Positions 57,147 through 64,000 of a DNA stretch of 64,000 nt are shown in pieces. A program made the position numbers and the translations under genes. This DNA is from a bacterium. GTDB taxonomy: Bacteria > CAIWAD01. The stretch's first letter is position 1. Each line of letters starts with the position of its first letter. A model generated the notes under the pieces. It was not told where the DNA came from. It did no database searches and worked only from the letters and a program-made list of their open reading frames with translations. Where the stretch lies: positions 248,001 through 312,000 of the forward strand of contig JAUIFJ010000001.1 in NCBI GenBank assembly GCA_030429345.1. The letters run 5' to 3'.

Positions 57147-57176
57147 ATGTATAGAGAATTGTGATTATCTATACAT
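57147..57176. promoter_or_regulatory. Perfect inverted-repeat operator upstream of fic
   Basis: ATGTATAGA (57147-57155) and TCTATACAT (57168-57176) are a perfect 9-bp inverted repeat with a 12-bp spacer. It lies in an AT-rich stretch 27 bp before the fic start and likely overlaps the promoter. Because the Fic protein ends in a winged-helix domain, self-repression is a natural guess. Confidence 0.6.
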
Positions 57177-57203
57177 GATTGAACTCGAACAACGGAATAT
57201 CGA

Positions 57204-58271
57204 ATGGATCAATCGCTAAAATCTCTTGCAGATCTGAATCCAGGTCGATTCAAGCAACCAGAACTGATGCTTGCCTTGAACGCCGCCAGCCGTCAACTCG
57301 CCGAGTTGAAGGGGGTGGTGGCGACCATGCCGAATCAACGCATTCTGATCAGTACTCTCGGTCTTCAGGAAGCCAAGGACAGCTCGGAAATCGAGAACAT
57401 CGTTACAACCCACGATGAGCTCTATCGGAATGCGGCGTTTCCTGAACGCGCCACAAGCCCGGAAGCGAAGGAAGTCGCTCGCTATCGCCAGGCGCTTCAG
57501 ATCGGCTACGATGCGGTACAGAAAACCGGCATCCTGAGCAATCAACACATTCTGAGCATCCAGGCCGTACTAGAAGAGAATGACGCGGGATTCCGGAAAC
57601 TGCCCGGAACGAAACTGCTGACACCGACAGGTCGTGTAGTGTACACACCTCCGCAAGAGCCGGCTGTGATCCTGGCTTTGATGGATGATCTGGAGCAGTT
57701 CATTCATCGGCCCGAGCTCTTCGATGCAGATCCCTTGATCAAGATGGCCCTGATGCATCACCAGTTCGAGAGCATCCATCCCTTCTATGATGGCAATGGC
57801 CGCACAGGGAGAATCCTGAATGTGCTCTACCTGGTCAAGGAGGGCCTGCTGGATTTCCCCGTGCTCTACCTCAGCCGGTACATCGTCGAACACAAGGCGG
57901 AGTATTACAGACTTCTGCAGGCTGTCCGCGAAGCGGATGCATGGGAGGAATGGGTGGTATACATGTTGCTGGCTGTCCAGGCCACCGCCCGGCAAAGTGT
58001 CCTGACGGTCAAGGCCATTCGTGAGCTGCTGCTGGGAGCCAAACACCGCATCCGCGAGCGCTTTCGCTTCTACAGCCAGGACCTGATCAACAACCTGTTC
58101 TCCTATCCCTACACGCGGATCGAGTACCTGCAGCAGGACTTGCGCGTATCCCGGCTGACGGCGGCCTCCTATCTGAACCAGCTGACGGAGGCGGGGTTCC
58201 TGCGGAAGGAAAAGGTGGGGCGGTCCAACTACTACATCAATGAACCGCTGCTGCGCATACTGGTAGGGTAA
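57204..58271 (+). CDS. Fic family protein with N-terminal inhibitory motif and C-terminal winged helix
   Basis: A 355-residue AMP-transferase-type protein. The Fic core motif is HPFYDGNGRTGR with catalytic His192. The N-terminal autoinhibitory helix has SSEIEN (S60-x3-E64-N65), a class II Fic arrangement in which Glu blocks ATP. The last ~70 residues form a winged helix (TRIEYLQQDLRVSRLTAASYLNQLTEAGFL), typical of the large DUF4172/Fic group. It would transfer AMP, or another nucleotide, to a target protein; self-regulation through DNA is inferred. Lower GC than the neighbours and flanked by YciI copies, so it is probably acquired. Confidence 0.93.
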   Translation: MDQSLKSLADLNPGRFKQPELMLALNAASRQLAELKGVVATMPNQRILISTLGLQEAKDSSEIENIVTTHDELYRNAAFPERATSPEAKEVARYRQALQIGYDAVQKTGILSNQHILSIQAVLEENDAGFRKLPGTKLLTPTGRVVYTPPQEPAVILALMDDLEQFIHRPELFDADPLIKMALMHHQFESIHPFYDGNGRTGRILNVLYLVKEGLLDFPVLYLSRYIVEHKAEYYRLLQAVREADAWEEWVVYMLLAVQATARQSVLTVKAIRELLLGAKHRIRERFRFYSQDLINNLFSYPYTRIEYLQQDLRVSRLTAASYLNQLTEAGFLRKEKVGRSNYYINEPLLRILVG

Positions 58272-58354
58272 GGACCGGGGACGGCAGAAGGTGTACCTCC
58301 CGGATCTAGCCGGGCCGGAATGAGACTGATATGAACTGCGGGTTAGCAAGTCCT

Positions 58355-58387
58355 ATTACGCATGTTGCGTTACGCAAAGGGCGTAAT
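58355..58387. promoter_or_regulatory. Nested inverted repeats upstream of the second YciI gene
   Basis: The inner repeat is TTGCGT-T-ACGCAA (58365-58377). The outer repeat is ATTACGC (58355-58361) with GCGTAAT (58381-58387). Two stacked palindromes 19 bp before the start of YciI copy 2 look like operator sites for a dimeric regulator controlling YciI, SNF2 and SWIM genes. Confidence 0.5.
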
Positions 58388-58405
58388 TCTGCGGGAGACT
58401 GAACC

Positions 58406-58702
58406 ATGCCCAACTGGCTTTATCGCGTCCAACCCCTCCGCGACGACATGCTCTCCGCCGGCCCGACCGAAGAAGAACAGGCGCTGGTGGCGGAGCATTT
58501 CGAGTACTTGAAGACCCTGCATAAACAGGGCGTGGTGCAGCTGGCGGGACGGACACAGACGGAGGATTCGGCCTCCTTCGGGATCGTGCTGTTCCGGGCG
58601 GAATCGAAGGAAGAGGCGCTGAGGGTTATGCGGGAGGATCCGGCGGTGAAGGGGCGCGTGTCTCGGGGGGAGGTGTTTGAGTTTGGGATGGCGATTTCCT
58701 AA
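58406..58702 (+). CDS. YciI-like protein, copy 2
   Basis: A 98-residue protein differing from copy 1 at 11 positions (for example Asp3Asn, Glu40Lys, Leu51Gln, Phe86Ser). Conserved runs include DDMLSAGPTEEEQALVAEHF and ESKEEAL. It starts 19 bp after nested palindromes and ends 33 bp before the SNF2 gene, so it is probably transcribed with it. The stop is TAA rather than TGA. Confidence 0.85.
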   Translation: MPNWLYRVQPLRDDMLSAGPTEEEQALVAEHFEYLKTLHKQGVVQLAGRTQTEDSASFGIVLFRAESKEEALRVMREDPAVKGRVSRGEVFEFGMAIS

Positions 58703-58735
58703 TGGTATTAGGGAATAATTATCAGGATCGCTGGA

Positions 58736-61402
58736 ATGGATAACTTGCGGCTGACTCCCTCAGGCAGACTGGAGTTGACGGGTTCGTCGACGATGACCGA
58801 CAGGATCTCCCGCCGACGTGCTCGGGCCTTTGAACGGGGGAACGGTCACGGAATCCTGCATCTGGTGCTGCATGAAGCTGAATCGCCGTTGAGTGCCCAA
58901 CTCGCCTATTGGAGAGGGTTGGGCAAGCAGCTCCTTGGCGAAGCCTGTCAACACAGCGACCCACTGGCGCTGACCGAATTGCGTATCCCCGCAGCGGACG
59001 GCGCCTGGTGTGCGACATTCGCCGCGGGCGTTCCTCCGATGATCGGTGCGGAATTGATGTCGGCTGCGCGAATCGAAGAGCTGTGGAAGGACACGGGGGA
59101 TGCCCTGCGGGCGGCAATCGGCAATCGGGATCTGGCGTCCCTGCTGTCGAAGACGAAAAGCCAATGGCACACCGTCGGCCGTGTCTGCCTGCATTTGGCT
59201 GAGCACAAGACGGATGCCAGGCGACCCTTTGCCTTTCTCGCGACCTACATCAGCGGCCTGACGAATGACGGTACGCCGCGGCATATCCCGCTGAAGAACG
59301 TCATGTTGGAGTTTCGCGGAAAGGGAGCTAGAGGGAAGTTGCTGGCGCTGCTGGCTCCCTTGTCCAGGGCCGCAGAGCAAAGCGCCTTTCTTCGCCACCA
59401 GCTCGAATCGGGCCACATTCATCAACCTCAGGCCTGGACATCCAGCAAAGCGCACGACTTTCTGCGTGATACGTCTGCATATGAACAAGCCGGTCTGTTG
59501 GTTCGCGCGCCGGACTGGTGGACGACCCGGAAGGTGCATCCAGCCGTTCGCGTATCCCTTGGTGAGAAGAAACCAGCCACCCTCGGTCTTTCCTCCTTGC
59601 TGGATTTCGATGTGCGCGTCTGCCTGGATGGGCAGCCTCTGCGCGATGCCGAACTGCGTCAGCTGCTTACAGCGGGAAAAGGACTTGTGCACCTTCGCGG
59701 CCGCTGGGTAGAGGTGGATGCAGATCGTCTTGCGGCCGTACTGAATCACTGGCGCGAGATCGATTGCCTTGCCCGCTCCGAAGGGATCCCTTTCTCGCAA
59801 GCCATGCGATTGTTGGCGCGTGCGGGGCTGGAGGAGCATTCCACACATTCGGAAGAAGACACAAAGAGCTGGGCCGAGTTCGTCGCCGGCAAGTGGCTGC
59901 GGAAACGCCTGCAGGCTCTGCGTGATCCGGCCGGCGAAAAAGCATACTCTGGCAATGCGGGGCTGCGCACGACATTGCGCCCCTATCAGAAGTCGGGTTG
60001 GCGATGGCTGGAGTCATTGCGCCAGCTGAGACTGGGCGGCTGTCTGGCCGACGACATGGGCCTTGGAAAGACGATTCAAGTGCTGGCTCTCTTGTCCCAT
60101 TGCCGGAAACGGAAGCTGCCGGGAACGGATTTGCTGGTGCTGCCTGCCTCACTGATCGAGAATTGGCGGATCGAGATCGAACGCTTTGCGCCGGGCTTGA
60201 AGGCGCTGATCGCTCATCCCTCACACTGTCCCTCGAGGGAGCTGGAGAAGCTGAAACACAAAACGGTTCTGTCTCACGATCTTGTGCTGACCAGCTACGC
60301 CACCGTCAAGAGATTGCCCTGGATGCATGACATCCCATGGCGCCACCTCATCCTGGATGAAGCCCAGGCGATCAAGAATCCGGGTTCCGCGCAGACGAGG
60401 CAGGTCAAGGCCCTGCAGGCCGAATGGCGCCTTGCCTTGAGCGGCACGCCGATCGAGAATCGCATGGGGGATCTGTGGTCAATCTTCGATTTTCTGAACC
60501 CCGGTTTGCTGGGTTCAGCGGCGGCCTTCAAGCGGTTCAGCAAAGGGCTCGAGAGCGGCGATCAGGGCTATGCCCCTCTGCGTCGCCTGGTTCAGCCCTA
60601 CATCCTGCGTCGACTGAAGACGGACAAGTCCGTGATCCAGGATTTGCCGGACAAGACGGAAGTTCGCGCCAGCTGCTTGCTCAGTCGACGCCAGGCGGCA
60701 CTGTATGAGCAGAGCGTGCGCGAGCTGGAAAAGGAGTTGTCGAAGGTTGCCGGCATCAAGCGCAGAGGACTGGTGCTGTCCTACCTGATGCGCTTCAAAC
60801 AGATCTGCAACCATCCTTCCCAATGGCTGGGCGATGGTGAATTCGAGGCAAAGGACAGCGGCAAGTTCGGCCGTCTGCGGGAGATCTGTGAGACAATCGC
60901 TATGCGGCAGGAGAAGGTGCTGGTCTTCACGCAGTTCAAGCAGATCACGAATGCCCTTTCATGCCAACTGGCGGAGACTTTCGGACACGAAGGATTCGTG
61001 TTGCACGGGGGTACTTCAGTGCGCAAGCGGCAGCAGTTGGTGCAGGCCTTCCAGGAGGACGAGCACAGGCCGTACATGGTGCTGTCGCTGAAAGCGGGCG
61101 GAAGCGGATTGAACCTGACGGCGGCGTCTCACGTCGTCCATTTCGATCGATGGTGGAATCCCGCCGTCGAAGACCAGGCCACCGACCGCGCCTTCCGTAT
61201 CGGCCAGAAGCGAAACGTCCTGGTGCACAAGTTCGTTTGCCAGGGGACGGTCGAGGACCGGATCGACGAGATGCTGACCAGCAAACGTTCCCTCTCCGAC
61301 GCGATCCTGAAGAAAGGCGCCGAGAAGGCGTTGAGTGAAATGGGGGACGATGAGTTGCTCGATTTCGTAGCCCTGGATGTTGGACGCATTTTCCAGCGAT
61401 GA
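58736..61402 (+). CDS. SNF2-family helicase/translocase
   Basis: An 888-residue Swi2/Snf2-type ATPase. The first ~430 residues are a bacterial-type N-terminal region that precedes the ATPase in this family. The ATPase has Walker A DDMGLGKT (439-446), DEAQ (541-544, in LILDEAQAIKNPGSA), SGTPIENR (motif III), QICNHPSQWL, VLVFTQFKQ and SLKAGGSGLNLTAASHVV, and the C-terminal ATDRAFRIGQ (motif VI). Such proteins move on DNA rather than unwinding it. Partner genes: YciI upstream and the SWIM protein 30 bp downstream, a pairing seen in Bacillus (ywqA-ywqB) and many others. Confidence 0.94.
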   Translation: MDNLRLTPSGRLELTGSSTMTDRISRRRARAFERGNGHGILHLVLHEAESPLSAQLAYWRGLGKQLLGEACQHSDPLALTELRIPAADGAWCATFAAGVPPMIGAELMSAARIEELWKDTGDALRAAIGNRDLASLLSKTKSQWHTVGRVCLHLAEHKTDARRPFAFLATYISGLTNDGTPRHIPLKNVMLEFRGKGARGKLLALLAPLSRAAEQSAFLRHQLESGHIHQPQAWTSSKAHDFLRDTSAYEQAGLLVRAPDWWTTRKVHPAVRVSLGEKKPATLGLSSLLDFDVRVCLDGQPLRDAELRQLLTAGKGLVHLRGRWVEVDADRLAAVLNHWREIDCLARSEGIPFSQAMRLLARAGLEEHSTHSEEDTKSWAEFVAGKWLRKRLQALRDPAGEKAYSGNAGLRTTLRPYQKSGWRWLESLRQLRLGGCLADDMGLGKTIQVLALLSHCRKRKLPGTDLLVLPASLIENWRIEIERFAPGLKALIAHPSHCPSRELEKLKHKTVLSHDLVLTSYATVKRLPWMHDIPWRHLILDEAQAIKNPGSAQTRQVKALQAEWRLALSGTPIENRMGDLWSIFDFLNPGLLGSAAAFKRFSKGLESGDQGYAPLRRLVQPYILRRLKTDKSVIQDLPDKTEVRASCLLSRRQAALYEQSVRELEKELSKVAGIKRRGLVLSYLMRFKQICNHPSQWLGDGEFEAKDSGKFGRLREICETIAMRQEKVLVFTQFKQITNALSCQLAETFGHEGFVLHGGTSVRKRQQLVQAFQEDEHRPYMVLSLKAGGSGLNLTAASHVVHFDRWWNPAVEDQATDRAFRIGQKRNVLVHKFVCQGTVEDRIDEMLTSKRSLSDAILKKGAEKALSEMGDDELLDFVALDVGRIFQR

Positions 61403-61432
61403 TGTGCGCGGATCTATCATGTAAGAGGCCGT

Positions 61433-62239
61433 ATGGGCTGGTATGACTACGGGCCGCGGCGCGATGCCGTGACCGTTGCGGAGCTGCGCGCCAAGGCAGA
61501 GCGCAAGATCAAGCGCTTGCAGGAGAAGGGGCAGCAACTGCAACCGGTTCGGATTGAAGGGAGGACGATCTCTCGCAGTTTCTGGGGCAAGGCATGGTGC
61601 ACGAACCTGGAACGCTACAGCGACTTTTCGAACCGCCTTCCCCGCGGACGGCGCTATGTCGTACACGGGACTGTGATCGATCTCCGCATCGAAACCGGAC
61701 GTGTGCAGGGTCTGGTTGTGGGAAGCAGCCTCTATGAAGTCGATATCCGGATTGCTCCCTTGAACGCGGACCAGTGGACAGGGATCCTCGAGCAATGCCG
61801 GGGCAGCATTCAAACCCTGGTCGAGCTCTTGAGGGGCGAGATCAGCGCTGCCGTGATGCAGATCGTAACACGTGAAGGATCAGGACTGTTTCCGTCGCCC
61901 TCGGAAATCCAGTTGGAGTGCACTTGTCCGGACTGGGCAGACATGTGCAAGCATGTAGCCGCCGTTCTCTACGGAGTCGGCGCTCGGCTGGACGAGAATC
62001 CCGCACTGCTGTTCACGCTGCGCGACGTGGATCCTGCCGAGCTGGTGGATCGCGCCGCGGACAGCGCGCTTGTATACGGCGAGTTGAAGGTTGAGAGCCG
62101 CTTGAAGACGAATGACCTTTCAGCGGTTTTCGGCATTCACATCGAGGAAATCGAGGGGGACCCCCCTGCGCTTTCTCCTTCGCTGTTCAAGCGGCCGCCA
62201 AGGACTGCAGGTCGAAGGAAAACGCGGTCCGGCACCTGA
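61433..62239 (+). CDS. SWIM zinc-finger protein
   Basis: A 268-residue protein with a SWIM motif CTCPDWADMCKH (Cys163, Cys165, Cys172, His174; C-x-C-x-n-C-x-H). The start MGWYDYGPRRDAV and the FWGKAWCTNLERYSDFSNRLPRGRRYV segment are the pattern of SWIM proteins paired with SNF2 helicases. SWIM domains bind DNA or proteins. The stop codon TGA is at once the first base triplet of a YciI 3'-end relic, so the 3' end of this gene was probably reached by recombination and the C-terminus may be truncated or altered. Confidence 0.9.
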   Translation: MGWYDYGPRRDAVTVAELRAKAERKIKRLQEKGQQLQPVRIEGRTISRSFWGKAWCTNLERYSDFSNRLPRGRRYVVHGTVIDLRIETGRVQGLVVGSSLYEVDIRIAPLNADQWTGILEQCRGSIQTLVELLRGEISAAVMQIVTREGSGLFPSPSEIQLECTCPDWADMCKHVAAVLYGVGARLDENPALLFTLRDVDPAELVDRAADSALVYGELKVESRLKTNDLSAVFGIHIEEIEGDPPALSPSLFKRPPRTAGRRKTRSGT

Positions 62240-62268
62240 TGCAGGATCATCCGGTGGCGATTTCCTGA
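62237..62268 (+). pseudogene. Relic of a third YciI 3' end
   Basis: GGTGGCGATTTCCTGA (62253-62268) is identical over 16 bp to the end of YciI copy 1 (57072-57087), including the stop. Just before it, TGATGCAGGATCATCCGG resembles the TGATGCGGGAGGATCCGG of the YciI body with four differences, so about 40 bp between the two blocks are deleted. It begins exactly at the SWIM stop codon. Confidence 0.6.
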
Positions 62269-62456
62269 AATCAACGCCGGCGTTCCAAAGCGAACGCAGA
62301 CTTGCTATTTTTGTCCTCGTTGATCCAAGCCCCAAGGCCAGAGGACAAGATGTTGCCGGCATCATCGACTGATCTTCTTCTTTTCTCCAAACGATGGTTT
62401 CTCCCCGTAGTCCTTTGGGAACTCCTGGAAACAATCTCCATCGTCCGGTCGCGCGG
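62269..62456. other. Short intergenic region before the exonuclease-like gene
   Basis: 188 bp without a supported gene. The next gene's frame is open from 62373 onward, so its true start may lie in this stretch (an in-frame ATG is at 62394). No terminator or obvious promoter was seen. Confidence 0.45.
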
Positions 62457-64000
62457 ATGAGCATAGCCGTCAACCGCGTGCTGGCTGGGTTGCCGCTGCT
62501 GGCCCTCGACATCGAGAGCGACGGCAAGGTGATCCACGAAGCCGGCTGGGCGACGGCCAGCGAACACGGCCACCTGGCCGGCGAAGGGCGTATACGCGAC
62601 TTCCTTGGAAGGCTTGATGAGCCGGAAAACCGGCAGACCATTCTGGTGGGGCACAACCTCCGTGCCTGGGATCTCCCGATCCTGCAAAAGCGCTTCCCCG
62701 AACTTGCCCTTGCGGATCACGAACTGATCGATACCTTGGAACTCCAGGCTGGACTGACTCCCATTCGGCAGAACCTGAAGCTGTCGTCGTCCCACTCTCC
62801 GGACAAGGATGCCCGGGACGCACTGGAGTTGTTTGTCAGCCAGTTGGCGCTGGGGGCTCTTGCCGCTGATGCGCGCTTTGATCGTGTACGACAGGAGCTA
62901 TCACAGCTCCCGCTCACGGAATGGCGGCGCCGGAACCAGCAGCTCTTGAGACCGGAGAGGATTCACCCACTGACGGAAGAGGTTGTGAGCGCCTACCGGA
63001 CTAGCCCCCCGGAAGATCGCCCGGGTCTGCTTCTGTGTCCGGATCACCTTCTACAGGATTTGGCCTCCCTCCTGCCGGCCGCGGTGCTCGCAGAAGGATC
63101 GAGCCTTTGCATCCACCCGGAGGCATCTCACGCCGATCAGCCCTGGATACGAGATGTTTCGGAATCCGGCCGATCCAACCATCCGCGTGCACTCAATCCC
63201 TGGTTGGTTCACAATCTTCATACGATGGGAGCCGTAGATACCCGCGAGTGCACAGATTGCCCGATCACTTCGTGCGCCCGCCATCCGCAAGGCGCCCCCC
63301 TGCAACTGGCCAGCTGGAAGAAGCTGTTGCATCCTGCCGTGCGGAAGGCCCGCAGGGATGTGGATTCCGCAAGAACCTGGCTATTGGCGGACTATCCAAT
63401 GTCCTATCTCGGGGTCCATGAGGTCAAACGGCTGGGATCGCCGCTGGATGTGTTACAGCGATTACCCCACGGCTGGTTGATGGGACTGCGTCCGGGGCAT
63501 CGGCTGGTGGGGTTGCGGGAAGCTGATCTGGGCAGCTTGGGGATCGACGAGCACCCTCCGGATGCTGTGCATTGGTTGGAACGGCGACTGGATGGAGTCA
63601 CTTCTATCTTCGCCGCTCCTGGAAAGGATGCTCTTCCCGCCGGTGAACCAGAGAGATTCTTCTTCACCTTCCAGAATGTAGCCAGGCATGTAATCCATTC
63701 TATTTCGGAGTTCGTGCCGACGGATTTGCAACCGAAGGCGAATCCTCTCGGGACGCTGAATCCTGCAGCACCGGCACGGGCCCTGTATTGGGAACAGTTT
63801 CTGCTGCGCCTTCTGGTTGTGATCCAGAAGCCATCCCGCACGCTGCTCCTGCTGCAGTCTGCGGGTGAACGGAGTGCATTGGGCGCGTGCCTGCAGCAGC
63901 TGCTTCCGCCCGATGTGTCCGTGGTTTGGGACAAAAGTTTGTCGGCCAGCCTAAGGGTGCTTGCGCAGGCGAATCACAGCATTGCGCTTGTTTCCGCCGC
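62457..64000 (+). CDS. Large protein with N-terminal DEDD-exonuclease-like domain, 3' partial
   Basis: An open frame runs from 62373 to the end of the window; I take the ATG at 62457 (an in-frame ATG at 62394 is possible), giving at least 514 residues. The first ~130 residues look like a DEDD 3'-5' exonuclease: LLALDIESDG (Asp18, Glu20), ILVGHNLRAWDLPIL (Asn67, Asp72), and KDARDALELF with Asp121; the last His of DEDDh is not obvious. Further on is a four-cysteine cluster ECTDCPITSC. The rest is unassigned and the C-terminus is outside. Exonuclease domains at the front of large RecQ-like helicases are known, and the same might apply here. It follows the SNF2-SWIM pair. Confidence 0.6.
   Translation, partial: MSIAVNRVLAGLPLLALDIESDGKVIHEAGWATASEHGHLAGEGRIRDFLGRLDEPENRQTILVGHNLRAWDLPILQKRFPELALADHELIDTLELQAGLTPIRQNLKLSSSHSPDKDARDALELFVSQLALGALAADARFDRVRQELSQLPLTEWRRRNQQLLRPERIHPLTEEVVSAYRTSPPEDRPGLLLCPDHLLQDLASLLPAAVLAEGSSLCIHPEASHADQPWIRDVSESGRSNHPRALNPWLVHNLHTMGAVDTRECTDCPITSCARHPQGAPLQLASWKKLLHPAVRKARRDVDSARTWLLADYPMSYLGVHEVKRLGSPLDVLQRLPHGWLMGLRPGHRLVGLREADLGSLGIDEHPPDAVHWLERRLDGVTSIFAAPGKDALPAGEPERFFFTFQNVARHVIHSISEFVPTDLQPKANPLGTLNPAAPARALYWEQFLLRLLVVIQKPSRTLLLLQSAGERSALGACLQQLLPPDVSVVWDKSLSASLRVLAQANHSIALVSA

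Noticed and set aside
56791-58702. The YciI pair as terminal repeats of an insertion sequence or integron
   Set aside because: The repeated parts are intact coding genes in direct orientation; no transposase, integrase or terminal inverted repeats were found.

Overview
The window is a GC-rich bacterial chromosome segment (by eye roughly 60-65% GC) with about 48 protein genes, no tRNA or rRNA gene that I can see, no CRISPR array, and no transposase. Four secreted proteins (3-1835, 22321-25566, 42486-44072, 51813-54203) end in the same FlgD-like/T9SS-type C-terminal domain with an NPFNP or NPFRP motif. This domain is typical of the FCB superphylum and related candidate phyla such as Krumholzibacteriota, Eisenbacteria and Latescibacterota. 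With obg, hprK, a mannose-type PTS EIIA/EIIB pair and a complete riboflavin operon, this suggests a Gram-negative, largely uncultured lineage. I cannot place it to phylum from sequence alone.

Layout. 1-6.8 kb: end of a secreted Asp-box (BNR) protein, obg, a small membrane protein, a PHP-glycosyltransferase fusion and a beta-helix fragment. 6.8-18.7 kb (minus strand): housekeeping block with ssb, a VanZ-like gene, nnr, an AcpS-like gene, a HAD hydrolase, EIIB, EIIA, hprK, hpf, xer recombinase, topA, smg and a lipoprotein. hprK through the AcpS-like gene are chained by ATGA overlaps or 1-bp gaps. 19-29 kb: an XPB/Ssl2-type helicase-associated protein without a helicase, adenosine deaminase, a large secreted phospholipase-D-like nuclease, a PepSY-type membrane protein, a LysE exporter and a GNAT acetyltransferase. 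29.4-34.8 kb: a 1775-residue subtilisin.

35.0-42.2 kb is the most unusual gene set. A sigma-factor-like gene, a membrane anti-sigma-like gene and two tandem secreted beta-helix paralogues (the first three overlap by ATGA) are followed 9 bp later by an exported TPR-CHAT caspase-like protease. A terminator and a tiny convergent secreted protein close the unit. I read it as a self-regulated envelope system of unknown purpose. 42.5-54.2 kb: a cysteine-ladder (DCNGNGIPDEC) secreted protein; a recQ-slyX-patatin-DUF2797 overlap operon; an FMN riboswitch with ribD-ribE-ribBA-ribH; and a secreted propeller protein.

54.2-64 kb: a repeat-filled spacer, three 40-bp direct repeats, recN, and then an accessory segment. 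Two nearly identical YciI genes flank a Fic gene that has its own perfect inverted-repeat operator. The second YciI is followed by a SNF2 helicase, a SWIM zinc-finger protein and, right at the SWIM stop codon, a short relic of a third YciI 3' end. A DEDD-exonuclease-like gene then runs off the window. YciI ends therefore mark each cargo boundary, which suggests repeated recombination at this locus.

The intergenic spaces hold at least three families of hairpin repeats. The 6-mer GTATAC (31 copies) and the 7-mer GTATCAC/GTGATAC (25 copies) are both more frequent than base composition predicts by my hand count, often at the cost of rare codons.
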